In this document: positions 52,280-62,695 of the stretch, in pieces
How the letters are laid out: each line of letters begins with the position of its first letter
Position numbering within the stretch: position 1 is the first letter of the stretch
Source: Rhizobium sp. SG_E_25_P2
GTDB taxonomy: Bacteria > Pseudomonadota > Alphaproteobacteria > Rhizobiales > Rhizobiaceae
Direction: 5' to 3'
NCBI RefSeq assembly: GCF_029892285.1
Contig: NZ_JARXVM010000016.1
Coordinates: forward strand, 62,001-126,000
Length of the DNA stretch: 64,000 nt
The notes under the pieces: generated by a model
What the model saw: only the letters and a program-made list of their open reading frames with translations
What the model was told of the DNA's origin: nothing
Database searches by the model: none
Made by a program: the position numbers and the translations under genes

Positions 52280-54118
52280 ATGAGCAATGAGGGCGCAACT
52301 CAGGATAATGGACGCCGCGCCATTCCCGGCCTCGATCCTGCGGATATCGAGCCGTTCATCATCAAGAATCCCGAAGCGCTGACCGTCAATCTCGCCCGCT
52401 CGCTCGAAAATCTCGGCAAGGCGGCCTCGGAATGGCTGGCGCCGCGCGAAGCCGGCGAAAAGCAGGATCTCATCGGCGAGCCGATCACCGATCTCGTCCG
52501 CACGCTCGGAAAAGTGGTGGAATACTGGGTCGCCGATCCCAACCGCGCCTTCCAGGCCCAGACCTTGCTGTTCTCAACCTATGCGCAGATCTGGATGTCG
52601 TCGCTGCAGAAGGCGGCGGGCGAATCCCCCGCCCCCGTCGTTCGCGACGACAAGCGCTTCGCCGACGCCGACTGGAAGCAGAACCCGTTTTTCGACTTTC
52701 TGCGCCAGGTCTATACCGTCACGGCCGATTGGGCTGACAAGCTGGTGACCCAGGCCGACGGGCTTGACGACCACACCCGCCAGAAGGCTGCCTTCTATGT
52801 GAAGCAAATCACCGCCGCATTGTCGCCGGCCAATTTCGTGCTGACCAATCCGGTGCTTTACAAGGAGACGGTGGCGCAGAACGGCGCCAATCTGGTCGAA
52901 GGCATGAAGAAGCTCGCCGAGGACATCCAGTCCGGGCATGGCGATCTGCGCATCCGCCAGACCGACATGACCAAGTTCAAGGTCGGCGAGAACATGGCCG
53001 TCACCCCCGGCAAGGTCATCGCCGAGGACGATATCTGCCAGATCATCCAGTATGAACCGACGACGGAGAAAGTGCTCAAGCGTCCTCTCCTGATCTGCCC
53101 GCCCTGGATCAACAAATTCTACGTGCTCGATCTCAATCCGCAGAAGAGCTTCATCAAATGGTGCGTCGACCAGGGCCACACGGTCTTCGTGATTTCCTGG
53201 GTCAATCCAGACGAACGCCATGCGGAAAAGGACTGGGGCGATTACGCCCGCGAAGGCATCGATTTCGCGCTGGAGACGATCAAGAAGGCGACAGGCGAGG
53301 ACAAGGTCAACGCCATCGGCTATTGCGTCGGCGGCACGCTGCTGGCCGCCACGCTCGCCCGGCATGCTTTGGAAAAGGACAAGCGCATCGCCTCGGCCAC
53401 GCTGTTCACCACGCAGGTGGATTTCACCTATGCCGGCGATCTCAAGGTCTTCGCAGACGAGGATCAGATCCGGCAAATCGAGAAGAGCATGGAGCAGGAA
53501 GGCTATCTCGACGGCACCAAGATGGCGCTCGCCTTCAACATGCTGCGCGCCTCCGAGCTGATCTGGCCCTATTTCGTCAACAACTATCTCAAGGGGCAGG
53601 AGCCGATGGCCTTCGACCTGCTCTACTGGAACGCCGATTCCACCCGCATGCCCGCCGCCAACCATTCCTTCTATCTGCGCAACTGCTATCTCAACAATAC
53701 CTTAGCGCGCGGCGAAATGATGCTCGACGGCAAGAAACTCGATCTCAAGAAGGTGAAGATCCCGATCTACAATCTCGCCGCCCGCGAAGACCATATCGCG
53801 CCGGCCAAATCGGTGTTCACCGGCTCCAAACTGTTCGGCGGCGACGTCAAGCTGGTGGTCTCGGGCTCCGGCCATATCGCCGGCGTCGTCAATCCGCCCG
53901 ACAAGAAGAAGTACCAGTTCTGGACCAATGGCAAGGTCGAAGGCGAGTATGACGACTGGCTGGCGAGCGCCGAGGAAACGCCCGGCTCCTGGTGGCCCAA
54001 CTGGCATGGCTGGATCCTCGATCAGGACGCCCGCACCGTGGATCCGCGCAAACCCGGCGGCGACCAGTTGAACCCGATCGAGGAAGCGCCTGGCGCCTTC
54101 GTGCGCGTGCGGGTGTGA
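52280..54118 (+). CDS. phaC: Class I poly(3-hydroxyalkanoate) synthase
   Basis: A 612-residue enzyme that polymerises hydroxyacyl-CoA into storage polyester granules. The lipase-like box GYCVGGTL has the catalytic Cys349; Asp504 (REDHIAP) and His532 (GSGHIAG) complete the triad. The N-terminal domain (1-200) has the class I length. GAGG lies five bases before the ATG at 52280; an upstream ATG at 52229 is possible. phaA, phaB and phaR are not in the window. Confidence 0.96.
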   Translation: MSNEGATQDNGRRAIPGLDPADIEPFIIKNPEALTVNLARSLENLGKAASEWLAPREAGEKQDLIGEPITDLVRTLGKVVEYWVADPNRAFQAQTLLFSTYAQIWMSSLQKAAGESPAPVVRDDKRFADADWKQNPFFDFLRQVYTVTADWADKLVTQADGLDDHTRQKAAFYVKQITAALSPANFVLTNPVLYKETVAQNGANLVEGMKKLAEDIQSGHGDLRIRQTDMTKFKVGENMAVTPGKVIAEDDICQIIQYEPTTEKVLKRPLLICPPWINKFYVLDLNPQKSFIKWCVDQGHTVFVISWVNPDERHAEKDWGDYAREGIDFALETIKKATGEDKVNAIGYCVGGTLLAATLARHALEKDKRIASATLFTTQVDFTYAGDLKVFADEDQIRQIEKSMEQEGYLDGTKMALAFNMLRASELIWPYFVNNYLKGQEPMAFDLLYWNADSTRMPAANHSFYLRNCYLNNTLARGEMMLDGKKLDLKKVKIPIYNLAAREDHIAPAKSVFTGSKLFGGDVKLVVSGSGHIAGVVNPPDKKKYQFWTNGKVEGEYDDWLASAEETPGSWWPNWHGWILDQDARTVDPRKPGGDQLNPIEEAPGAFVRVRV

Positions 54119-54134
54119 TCGCATCCGCTTATGG

Positions 54135-55142
54135 TCAGGCGCTGACGACCACCAGCGCCGCCACCGCCGAGATCGCGATCAGCATCAGCGCCGAGACCAC
54201 GCCGGCTGCGGCGATCCTTCCACCGGATCGGGCCAGTTCGCGCAAGTCCACCGACAGTCCCAGCGCCGCCATCGCGACAACCGGAAGCGTCGCCGCGATG
54301 AGCCGACAGAGCGAAACACCCTGTTCGGGCAGAGCCCCGCTCAGATTGAACGCCATCATCGCGAAAAAGCCGAGAATATACCAGGGCGCGACCCGCGACA
54401 GCGACGCCGGCTTGGCGTCTTCGCGAGAGAAGAAGCGACCGAGAATCGTCAGCACCGGCCCGAGCGTCAGTACCCGCACCAGCTTGACCACCGCGCCGAT
54501 CTCGCCGCTCACTGGCCCCATGAAGGAGGTCGCCGCCATCACCTGCGGCACGGCGTAAACCGTCATGCCGGCGAAAACGCCGAAATGCAGCGCATCGAAC
54601 CCGAGCGCCGAACCGAACGCCGGCAATGCGGCGATCACCAGAATGCTCAGCGAGGCGGTAAAGGCGATGGCGCGGCTCGTCTCGTCGGCGCGAGCGCCGA
54701 TTGCCGGCCCCACCGCCATGATCGCCGAATTGCCGCAGATCGAATTGCCCGCCGCCACCAGCACAGCCAGCCTCGGCTCAAGCCCGATCAATCGCGCCGC
54801 CGCATAAGAGACCGCGATCGACGCCGCCACCGCCGCGAAGACCACCAGCGGCAAAGTCGCGCCCATGGAGGCGACAGCGCTCGCGCTGATCGTTGCCCCC
54901 ATGGCCGCAATCGCGATTTCGAGCGGCTTGCGCGCCATGGCGCGGATGCCGGTCTCGAAGCCCGCAAGCGGCAGGCCGGCGCTGCGCAGCACGACGCCCG
55001 CCAGCATCGCCAGCATCATCGGATCGAGCCCGAAAGCGCGCGCCAGCGGAAACACATGCTCCGCGCCAATGGCTGCAGCCGAAAGCGCGACGCAAAGGCC
55101 GGCGCCGGATAGCAGGGGTGATTTTTGAGCGATGGACAGCAT
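54135..55142 (-). CDS. YeiH/UPF0324-family membrane transporter
   Basis: A 335-residue inner-membrane protein with about ten hydrophobic helices. The family signature GNSICGNSAIMAVGPAIGA is near residue 130, and VPQVMAATSFMG and LTLGPVLTIL follow. Some relatives are labelled putative sulfate exporters, but the substrate is not established. AGGAG precedes the ATG. It is divergent from a LysR regulator, its likely controller. Confidence 0.85.
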   Translation of the reverse strand: MLSIAQKSPLLSGAGLCVALSAAAIGAEHVFPLARAFGLDPMMLAMLAGVVLRSAGLPLAGFETGIRAMARKPLEIAIAAMGATISASAVASMGATLPLVVFAAVAASIAVSYAAARLIGLEPRLAVLVAAGNSICGNSAIMAVGPAIGARADETSRAIAFTASLSILVIAALPAFGSALGFDALHFGVFAGMTVYAVPQVMAATSFMGPVSGEIGAVVKLVRVLTLGPVLTILGRFFSREDAKPASLSRVAPWYILGFFAMMAFNLSGALPEQGVSLCRLIAATLPVVAMAALGLSVDLRELARSGGRIAAAGVVSALMLIAISAVAALVVVSA

Positions 55143-55174
55143 GATGAACTCCTGCGTCCAAATATCCCTTTACC

Positions 55175-55195
55175 ATTCATGCAAATCCATCGAAT
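55175..55195. promoter_or_regulatory. Candidate LysR operator
   Basis: The inverted repeat ATTC-N13-GAAT contains the T-N11-A pattern typical of LysR-type regulators. It lies in the space between the two divergent starts. Confidence 0.55.
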
Positions 55196-55229
55196 AATAT
55201 TGCCAGTTTCATGCAGATGGATTTCACGA

Positions 55230-56108
55230 TTGACGCTCGAACAGCTCACGATTTTTCTCGCCGTCGCCGAGGCGCAGCATGTCACGCGCGCCGCCGAGAG
55301 GCTCGGCCTCACCCCGTCTGCGGTCAGCGCCTCGATCAAGGCGCTGGAGCGCTTCTACAATGTCGCGCTGTTCGCCCGGGTCGGGCGCGGCATCGAACTG
55401 ACCGAAGCCGGACGGCTGTTCGTGGACGAAGCCCGCGCCACGCTGGCCCGCGCGCAAGCCGCGGCGCTGGCGCTGAGCGATCTCGGCGGCCTCAAGCGCG
55501 GCGTCCTGCGTCTGTCCGCCAGCCAGACCACCGCCAGCCACTGGCTGCCGCCCCGGCTCATGCGCTTCCGCACTCTCTATCCCGGCGTCGAGGTGGATCT
55601 GACGGTCGGCAACACCTCCACCGTCGCCCGCGACGTGATGACGGGCGCCAGTGAAATCGGCCTGATCGAAGGAGATATCGACGAACCGGCGCTTGCGTCC
55701 ACTCGAGTCGCGCGCGACGAACTGGTCATCCTCTGCGCGCCCAGCCATCCGCTCGCCGCCGCCAAGTCGGTCGAAGTCGACGATCTGCTCCGGACCACCG
55801 GCTGGATCATGCGCGAGCAGGGCTCGGGCACAAGAGCTGCGTTGCAAGCCGCCCTCGCCCGCCGCGCCATCGACCCGGACCAGATCCGTATCGCGCTGGT
55901 GCTGCCGTCTAATGAAGGGGTGATTTCGGCGCTGATCGACAGCCCTTGCGCCGCCTGCCTGTCCCGCGCCGCCGCGGCGCCCCATATCGCGCTCGGCCGG
56001 CTCAGCGTCGCCCCCGTCTCGCTCGCCGCCCGCGACTTCACCGTCCTGCGTCACAAGGAGCGCGGCCTAAGTCCTGCCGGCCGCGAATTCGCCAAGCTGT
56101 GTGACTAG
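55230..56108 (+). CDS. LysR-family transcriptional regulator
   Basis: A 292-residue regulator with the N-terminal winged HTH (TLEQLTIFLAVAEAQHVTRA, AERLGLTPSAVSASIKALE) and a C-terminal substrate-binding domain from about 90. TTG at 55230 gives the usual family start; an ATG at 55179 would add 17 residues. It probably controls the divergent YeiH-type transporter; its ligand is unknown. Confidence 0.9.
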   Translation: MTLEQLTIFLAVAEAQHVTRAAERLGLTPSAVSASIKALERFYNVALFARVGRGIELTEAGRLFVDEARATLARAQAAALALSDLGGLKRGVLRLSASQTTASHWLPPRLMRFRTLYPGVEVDLTVGNTSTVARDVMTGASEIGLIEGDIDEPALASTRVARDELVILCAPSHPLAAAKSVEVDDLLRTTGWIMREQGSGTRAALQAALARRAIDPDQIRIALVLPSNEGVISALIDSPCAACLSRAAAAPHIALGRLSVAPVSLAARDFTVLRHKERGLSPAGREFAKLCD

Positions 56109-56150
56109 CAACATCCGCTGCACCATCGCTGTGGCGTCCATGAGGATCGG

Positions 56151-57851
56151 TCAGAGGATAAAATCGGCGCGGTCAAGCGCCTGCAGCTTTACATTTTCCA
56201 GGGTGATCCTGTCATCGCCCGCCACGATGACGACATTATCGCCGACCTGGCTTGCATGATTGTCAATCAGATCGGCAAAACTGTCGACAGCCTTCAATCC
56301 ACGCAGATTGAGACGGTCGTGAATGTCGCCCACAGCATCAAAATCAAGGATTTTGTCCCTGCCGCCACCCGTCAGAAAAACGAATGTGTCGGCTCCCGCG
56401 CCGCCGCGCAGCACATCATTGCCAAGACCTCCGTCTAGAGTGTCCTTGCCGGCGTCGCCAAGAAGCCTGTCATTGCCGGCGCCGCCAAAGATCCTGTCAT
56501 TGCCGTCGCCGCCCGACAACCGGTCGTCGCCATCGCCCGCCGCCTTTCCGGGAGTGAGCTTGAGCAACTGACCGCCGAGGCTGAGAGCGAGAAGTTGACC
56601 GTCCGAACCCTCGGCATAGGCGACGATCTGGGAAACCGCATCGCCGCGCAATTGGCCGGAGCGTTCGTCGACATCCACGGCTTTGCCATCGACCATGCGC
56701 AGCGTGTAGAATTTGCCGGTGACGAAGTCGGAAAAGACATAGTTTCCGGTGAGGCCGCCCGCCCCGTGATAGACGACGCCGCCGGTGATCGAGGCGCTGG
56801 AATCGCCATGCGAATAGGAGAAGACTGGATCGGTGAAATCGATGCCGCCCGGCGGCGTGCCGGTATAGGGCTCATCGCCTTCGCGATAGTTCCAGCCGAA
56901 ATTGAGCCCGCCCTGCGTGCCGGCGGCGACAAAGTTCACCTCCTCAAAGGCATTCTGTCCGACATCGCCGATATAGAAGTCGCCGGTCTTGGAATCGAAG
57001 GAGAAGCGCCAGGGGTTGCGAACGCCCGCGGCCCAGATCTCATCGGCGCCCTCGGCGTCCACAAAAGGATTGTCAGAGGGAATGGCGTAGTTCTTGCCGT
57101 CATTGCCGGGAAAGTCGTCGTGATCGATGTCGATGCGCAGAATCTTGCCAAGAAGCACGTCCAAATTCTGGGCGTTGCCATTGGGATCGCCGCCGCCGCC
57201 GCCATCGCCAACACCGAGATAGAGCATGCCATCAGGCCCGAACCGGATGGAGCCGCCATTATGGTTGCTCTCGCCGGGATGCGGCACAGTCATGATCGTC
57301 TTGGTGAAGTCTGCCGTCGGCGGATTGCCGGCCTTGCGGGCATATTCCTGAATGACGATATCCCCATCGGGGTTGGTCATATAGACGAAAAAGCGGCCGT
57401 TGCCGCCATAGTCGGGATGGAAAGCCATGCCGAGCACGCCACGCTCGCCGCCGCCGCCAATGTCGTCATCGGGGATGTCGAGAAAAACGGTCTTGGATCC
57501 ATCCTTTTCATCGACGCGATAAATCACGCCGTCATCCTTGGAAATGGCATAGATGAAACCCTTGTCCCGATTGCTGCCGGATTGCACGATCTCTACCGTG
57601 CCGAAGCCGAGTTCGGCGATGGTGCTGGCGGTGATAGAACCGTTCTTCTGCGCAAGATCGGCTGAGGAATGTCCGTAGATGACATCGTCGCCCTTGCCGC
57701 CCACAATCTTGTCAGCGCCATTGCCGCCGGACAGGGTGTCATGGCCGCCCAGCCCGTTGAGCTTGTCCGCCCCACCAAACCCGAAGATCAGATCCGGATT
57801 GACTGTGCCGTCAATGGTTTCAGACGCGTTTGTTCCCTTGCGTTTGGCCAT
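56151..57851 (-). CDS. RTX-flanked PQQ-type sugar dehydrogenase propeller protein
   Basis: A 566-residue protein with an unusual order: RTX calcium-binding repeats at about residues 15-60 ([24 protein letters not shown]), then a six-bladed propeller of the soluble glucose/aldose dehydrogenase (HHIP-like) family at about 75-420 ([39 protein letters not shown]), then further RTX repeats at 427-485, and a C-terminal tail like that of the RTX protease at 1297-2841. It is presumably secreted by type I. GGAGG precedes the ATG. Sugar oxidation is inferred; no enzyme activity is proven. Confidence 0.88.
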   Translation of the reverse strand: MAKRKGTNASETIDGTVNPDLIFGFGGADKLNGLGGHDTLSGGNGADKIVGGKGDDVIYGHSSADLAQKNGSITASTIAELGFGTVEIVQSGSNRDKGFIYAISKDDGVIYRVDEKDGSKTVFLDIPDDDIGGGGERGVLGMAFHPDYGGNGRFFVYMTNPDGDIVIQEYARKAGNPPTADFTKTIMTVPHPGESNHNGGSIRFGPDGMLYLGVGDGGGGGDPNGNAQNLDVLLGKILRIDIDHDDFPGNDGKNYAIPSDNPFVDAEGADEIWAAGVRNPWRFSFDSKTGDFYIGDVGQNAFEEVNFVAAGTQGGLNFGWNYREGDEPYTGTPPGGIDFTDPVFSYSHGDSSASITGGVVYHGAGGLTGNYVFSDFVTGKFYTLRMVDGKAVDVDERSGQLRGDAVSQIVAYAEGSDGQLLALSLGGQLLKLTPGKAAGDGDDRLSGGDGNDRIFGGAGNDRLLGDAGKDTLDGGLGNDVLRGGAGADTFVFLTGGGRDKILDFDAVGDIHDRLNLRGLKAVDSFADLIDNHASQVGDNVVIVAGDDRITLENVKLQALDRADFIL

Positions 57852-58141
57852 TGCACTTTCCTCCCCCCATCGGCGCAGACCAGTGACTGACGACCGCGCT
57901 TTGAACCGAAGGTGACAGCAAATAGAGACAGCGACAAGACGGATTTACGAGAACGAAGAGACGATTTCGGTATCGGTGAAAAGCGCGATCGTTGTCGCTG
58001 CGGCCCCAAGCTCCATCCGGCTGCATATCATCCATGCGCCGCAATTCAGACGAGCAAGGTGTAAATCTCACTTCACGATGGACGAAGCGCCCATGGCTGT
58101 TTTATGAAGGAAGCCGGAAAAGAAGTAGAAAGCAGCCCTCT
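57852..58141. other. Intergenic region before map
   Basis: These 290 bp hold the promoters of the divergent RTX-propeller gene and map. An open frame upstream of the map ATG exists but has no ribosome site or recognisable protein. No RNA gene is seen. Confidence 0.55.
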
Positions 58142-58966
58142 ATGGTGAATTATATTGAAGCCGCCGCCGCGCCGATGAAGAACACCGGCGCGATCAGACT
58201 GTATGGCCCCGACGCCTTCGAAGGCATGCGCCGGGCCTGCCAGCTGACGGCGCGCTGCCTCGACGCGCTCTGGCCGATGATCAAGCCGGGCGTCACCACC
58301 AATGAGATCGACGAGTTCGTCCTCGACTTCGGCCTGGCGCATGGCGCCCTGCCCGCGACGCTGAACTATCGCGGTTATCGCAAGATCTGCTGCACCTCGA
58401 TCAATCACGTCGTCTGCCACGGCATCCCCGACGACAAGCCGCTGCGTGACGGCGACATCGTCAATATCGACGTCACTTACATTCTCAACGGCTGGCATGG
58501 CGACGCGAGCCGCATGTATCCGGTCGGCGAGGTGAAGCGCGCCGCCGAACGGCTGATGGAAGTCACCTATGAATGCCTGCTGCTCGGCATCGCTGCGGTC
58601 AAGCCCGGCGCGCGCATTGGCGCCATCGGCGAGGCGATCCAGACCTATGCCGAAAAGGAGCGTTGTTCAGTGGTTCGCGATTTCTGCGGCCATGGCGTCG
58701 GCGCACTGTTTCACGATGCGCCCAACATCCTGCATTACGGCTCGGCCAAGGACGGCCCCGAAATCAAGGAAGGCATGGTCTTCACCATCGAGCCGATGAT
58801 CAATTTGGGACGCCCGCATGTGAAGGTCCTGTCCGACGGCTGGACGGCGGTCACCCGCGACCGTTCGCTGTCGGCCCAATATGAGCATACGGTGGGGGTC
58901 ACCAAAGACGGCTGCGAAGTCTTCACTCTGTCGCCCACTGGCCTCGACCGACCAGGCCTCAAATAA
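58142..58966 (+). CDS. map: Methionine aminopeptidase type I
   Basis: A 274-residue enzyme that removes the initiator methionine from nascent proteins. Metal ligands sit in [19 protein letters not shown] (two Asp), [10 protein letters not shown] (His), TIEPMI (Glu) and YEHTVGV (Glu). Start [20 protein letters not shown] at 58142 is chosen from the long open frame to 57992. radC begins 11 bp after its stop. Confidence 0.95.
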   Translation: MVNYIEAAAAPMKNTGAIRLYGPDAFEGMRRACQLTARCLDALWPMIKPGVTTNEIDEFVLDFGLAHGALPATLNYRGYRKICCTSINHVVCHGIPDDKPLRDGDIVNIDVTYILNGWHGDASRMYPVGEVKRAAERLMEVTYECLLLGIAAVKPGARIGAIGEAIQTYAEKERCSVVRDFCGHGVGALFHDAPNILHYGSAKDGPEIKEGMVFTIEPMINLGRPHVKVLSDGWTAVTRDRSLSAQYEHTVGVTKDGCEVFTLSPTGLDRPGLK

Positions 58967-58976
58967 GGGACCCCAG

Positions 58977-59786
58977 ATGGCGCTTCCGATCGACCCCGAG
59001 ACTGGACGCGACCTCAACGAGATGGGCGACGGTGATCCGCCCGACGAGCGGGGCTTTTTCCTCGAAAGCGCGCCGCGCGCCCAAGCGCGGCCGCCCGGGG
59101 CGCAGGCGCCGCCGCCCGCCCACTACCACGGCCATCGCGACCGGCTGCGCACAAAATTTCGCGATCTCGGCGACGGCGCGCTCGCCGACTACGAAATTCT
59201 CGAACTCTTCCTCTTCCGCCTCATTCCCCGCCGCGACACCAAGCCCATCGCCAAGGCGCTGATCGAGCGGTTCGGCACGCTGTCAGGCGTGTTCGGCGCC
59301 CCCGCCCATCTGCTGCAGGAGGTCAAGGGTGTCGGCGAGGCGGTCGCCACCGACATCAAGCTGGTTGGCGCCATCGCCCATCGCTCGCTACGCAGCGAAA
59401 TCAAAGGCCGCGCCATTCTCGGTTCCTGGTCCTCGGTGATCGATTACTGCAGCGCCGCCATGGCGCATGAGACCACCGAACAGTTCCGCATCCTTTTCCT
59501 CGACAAACGCAACCAGCTGATCGCCGACGAGGTGCAGCAGCGCGGCACCGTCGACCATACGCCGGTCTATCCCCGCGAAGTGGTCAAGCGGGCGCTGGAG
59601 CTCTCGGCCACCGCCATCATTCTCGTCCATAACCATCCCTCCGGCGACCCGACCCCGTCCAGGGCCGATATCGACATGACCCAGACGATCGTCCAGACGG
59701 CCAAGCCGCTCGGCATCACCGTCCATGACCACATCATCATCGGCAAGGATGGCCATGCCAGCCTCAAGGGCCTTCGGCTAATATAA
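58977..59786 (+). CDS. radC: RadC-family JAMM-domain protein
   Basis: A 269-residue protein of the RadC family. An HhH-like segment ([19 protein letters not shown]) precedes the JAMM metalloprotease-like motif [18 protein letters not shown]. Despite the name, a role in DNA repair is unproven. The start [17 protein letters not shown] at 58977 follows AAGGGA. It follows map in the same direction, a common order. Confidence 0.92.
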   Translation: MALPIDPETGRDLNEMGDGDPPDERGFFLESAPRAQARPPGAQAPPPAHYHGHRDRLRTKFRDLGDGALADYEILELFLFRLIPRRDTKPIAKALIERFGTLSGVFGAPAHLLQEVKGVGEAVATDIKLVGAIAHRSLRSEIKGRAILGSWSSVIDYCSAAMAHETTEQFRILFLDKRNQLIADEVQQRGTVDHTPVYPREVVKRALELSATAIILVHNHPSGDPTPSRADIDMTQTIVQTAKPLGITVHDHIIIGKDGHASLKGLRLI

Positions 59787-59849
59787 TTATAATTTCATTG
59801 GATTATTGAATCTTTCTAAAGCGAAAGCACAACACCCTAATCCAAAACC

Positions 59850-62672
59850 TCAACTCCACCCCTGCGCCCCGACGGACATCGCCTCACGCGTGAAGCACAG
59901 TTCGGTCTTCAGCACATGCCGCATGATGTCATAGCCGAGCGCGCGATAGCTCTCGAACTGCGACTCGGTAAACCACTGGTCGGTGGTCGACTCGTGCGGG
60001 AAGGTGGGATGAGCGTTGGCATAGGCCTTCACGCCCGCGCTTTCGCCATCATTGTGGAAGCTCGCTTTGACATAGACGAGCAATCCGTCGGGCGCATCGG
60101 CGCCATCGGCGGCAGAGTAATCGATCCGGGCGACAGCGTGGTAGGGCGCATCGATCGTCTCCCCTATTTGGCGAGGGCGCGGCTTCAGCGCCTGGAGATC
60201 GTCAAAGACGATCGGCACGCCGAAATCGATCTGGATCTTGCGGATGCTGTCGCCGAGATCGGAAAAGGTGAAATCGGGATCGCATGTGGCGTCCACCACC
60301 AGGATGCAGCGGCAGCGCCGCCGCACCATTTCATAAAGTCCGAGATTTTCGAAATGGCCGCCGTCAGACAGGCTCACATTCGGCCGGCGATCGGTGGTCA
60401 GGCCGAATGCGTCCATGATCAGCGGAAAGGCGGCGTGCTTGGGGCCGTTGTTACGCCAGGAATGTTCACCCGCCGGGCCGGGATTGCCCAGCCACCAGCC
60501 GAGCCGGACATTGAACAGCGTGAGCAGCAGCGACACGGTCGGCGAGGAATGATAGCCCATGCTGGGATTGACCGCCGCTCCGGAGATCGCCATGGCCGTG
60601 CCGAGCGAAATTCCCGATTTCTGACCGTTCGGACGCCAGAGACTGAGATCGGCGCCGCCATAATATTTCGAAGGCCGGAAGGCGCCGCGATAGGCGGTCA
60701 CCTGTCCGCCCGGTTCGTCCCGCAAGCCGCTGAGCGAACCGGAGCCGCTATGCAGCGGTGAGACGGTGAAGGACAGCGCCTTACGTTGCTGCCAGGCGAG
60801 GTTGCGGGTCGAGACGATGTTGAGCGCCATATTGAGCACATGAAACGGCCGCCACGACTTGCCTTTGGGGATCGGGCCGTCTTCGGGCCAGAGTTCGGCC
60901 ATGTCGGGATTGTCGTCGCGGTCAAAACCAGTGAAGCGATCCGGCTTGCGGCCGAGATGCGAGGCGCCGAGAAAAGCGCGGATCAGCCGGTTGCGGTAAA
61001 GACCATGCAACGAAAACCGGTTTATATTGACCAGCGTCGAGGCGAAGAAGCCAACGATCGCCAGCAGGATCGCCGCTGTCAGCAGCCAACCGACGCCGGC
61101 GGGCAAGGCGCTGACCGCGATCTTGCTCTGCCCCCATTGTGTCGCAAAGCCCTGTTCGAACAGCGGATAGTCGTCGAACGAGACGAGATAGGCGAAGAGC
61201 GACTGCCCGAGCACGAGATAATCGATAACGGCGGAGCCAAGCGCGATCAACAACAGGAAGAACAGCGGCGCCGACAGTTTGGCGAGAATGTCATAGATTG
61301 TCGACATCACCCGCGACTGATATTTGCCCAGCGCCGAACTTTTGCTGCTCGCGCCGGTCACCACGCCGATCACCGCGCTGAGCCCGCCCGCCGCCGCGAT
61401 CCAGTCGATCAGCCGGTCGAAGCCCGCGTCCGCCTTGCCCACGAGCAGCGACCCGAACAGCGCAAGCCCGACCACGACGATCCAGAACACGCCCACAGCG
61501 ATGCACCATCCGGCGGCGCGGGCGAACCATTCGCGCTGCTCATCGGAATTGGGGCTGGCGCTGGTCAGCGCCACATAGGCGGTTTCGGCGGCGACCTGCG
61601 CCAGAAGCAGCCAAGGCGGCCCGAACACCAACAGCAGCACGAGGCGCAACGCGGTGTCGCTGCCAGTGCCGAGCAGATGCGCGCCGGCGGCCAGCACCGC
61701 GCCATAAACGAGGCCGGACAACACCCAGCCCCACACCCGCTTGTCGGTCAATTGTCGCCAGTTGCGCGGCGATAGCACCACTGTCACCAGGCGCGCCGTG
61801 GTCAGAAATGTAAGAATCTGCGCGAACGCGTAGACAATCAACCCGACAATCGCCCCGAACAGAACCAGATCCACCGTCGAAAAGACGATCAGCACTTCAT
61901 AAGCCAGCACTGTATGCAGCATGCCGGTCCAGGCCACGCCGCCCAGCAGGAGCGGAATGAGGTTTCCCCGGAGATAGTCGTTCTGCGTCGGGCTCGCCGG
62001 CCCGCTCAGCGATTGCTCCTTGAGCGTGAAGCGCAAGGCCAGCAGCACGAAACCGAGCGCCACCGCGGCGAGCGCCAGGAGCGCGGCACCCGTCGCTTGC
62101 GGCCCGAGGGAATGCGGCAGCCAAGCCACGCCGATCGTCAGGAATTTCAACGCGATCACCGCCAGCAGCAATATGGGTAACAGCACGATCCAGTTCAGCG
62201 CCATGTTCCTGAGCACCATCGCCACCGCCGCCCAGGTGTCGGCCGACAGCAGCCCCACTTTCGGCGTCAGGTAATTGCTGTCGCGGCGAAGATCGCCGAT
62301 CGGCGTCGGCTCCGTGGCGTTGATGCGTGTGGTCCGCCCCGTCAATTGCAGCCGCACCCGCTCATAGGGCTGCCGCGACAGCCAGGCCGAGAGCCAGCCG
62401 CCGATGAAGCCGCCGCCCGACACGGTCGAGAGAAAATGAAAGCGCGATAGAAAATCGCCTTTCTCATCCTCGTGCTCGGCCAGCGCCTGGATCACGCCAA
62501 GCGAGAAGACGCCGCTGCGCACCCCGCCGCCGGAGAGACAGATGGCTTTGGATTCGAGCCGGTTGAGGCCAATTGCCAACTGGGCGTCCGCACAGCCGTC
62601 AAGCGCGTGTTCGCCATGGATGCGGCAGGCTTCATCTCTGAGTATTTCGGTGGTGCTGAGCGGAAGGGACAT
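59850..62672 (-). CDS. Membrane-anchored patatin-like phospholipase
   Basis: A 940-residue protein with the patatin catalytic parts at both ends. Near the N-terminus are the oxyanion loop LSGGGVRSG and the Ser85 nucleophile in STVSGGGF (the first G of GXSXG is Thr). The catalytic Asp is D770 in SLSDGGHFENLG. Between them, about residues 150-580 hold roughly ten hydrophobic helices, so the enzyme appears split by a membrane domain. Lipid hydrolysis at the inner membrane is inferred. GGAGG lies six bases before the ATG. It is 23 bp downstream of the GMC oxidoreductase gene. Confidence 0.85.
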   Translation of the reverse strand: MSLPLSTTEILRDEACRIHGEHALDGCADAQLAIGLNRLESKAICLSGGGVRSGVFSLGVIQALAEHEDEKGDFLSRFHFLSTVSGGGFIGGWLSAWLSRQPYERVRLQLTGRTTRINATEPTPIGDLRRDSNYLTPKVGLLSADTWAAVAMVLRNMALNWIVLLPILLLAVIALKFLTIGVAWLPHSLGPQATGAALLALAAVALGFVLLALRFTLKEQSLSGPASPTQNDYLRGNLIPLLLGGVAWTGMLHTVLAYEVLIVFSTVDLVLFGAIVGLIVYAFAQILTFLTTARLVTVVLSPRNWRQLTDKRVWGWVLSGLVYGAVLAAGAHLLGTGSDTALRLVLLLVFGPPWLLLAQVAAETAYVALTSASPNSDEQREWFARAAGWCIAVGVFWIVVVGLALFGSLLVGKADAGFDRLIDWIAAAGGLSAVIGVVTGASSKSSALGKYQSRVMSTIYDILAKLSAPLFFLLLIALGSAVIDYLVLGQSLFAYLVSFDDYPLFEQGFATQWGQSKIAVSALPAGVGWLLTAAILLAIVGFFASTLVNINRFSLHGLYRNRLIRAFLGASHLGRKPDRFTGFDRDDNPDMAELWPEDGPIPKGKSWRPFHVLNMALNIVSTRNLAWQQRKALSFTVSPLHSGSGSLSGLRDEPGGQVTAYRGAFRPSKYYGGADLSLWRPNGQKSGISLGTAMAISGAAVNPSMGYHSSPTVSLLLTLFNVRLGWWLGNPGPAGEHSWRNNGPKHAAFPLIMDAFGLTTDRRPNVSLSDGGHFENLGLYEMVRRRCRCILVVDATCDPDFTFSDLGDSIRKIQIDFGVPIVFDDLQALKPRPRQIGETIDAPYHAVARIDYSAADGADAPDGLLVYVKASFHNDGESAGVKAYANAHPTFPHESTTDQWFTESQFESYRALGYDIMRHVLKTELCFTREAMSVGAQGWS

Positions 62673-62695
62673 GGCAGCCTCCGTGAAAACTGGCG

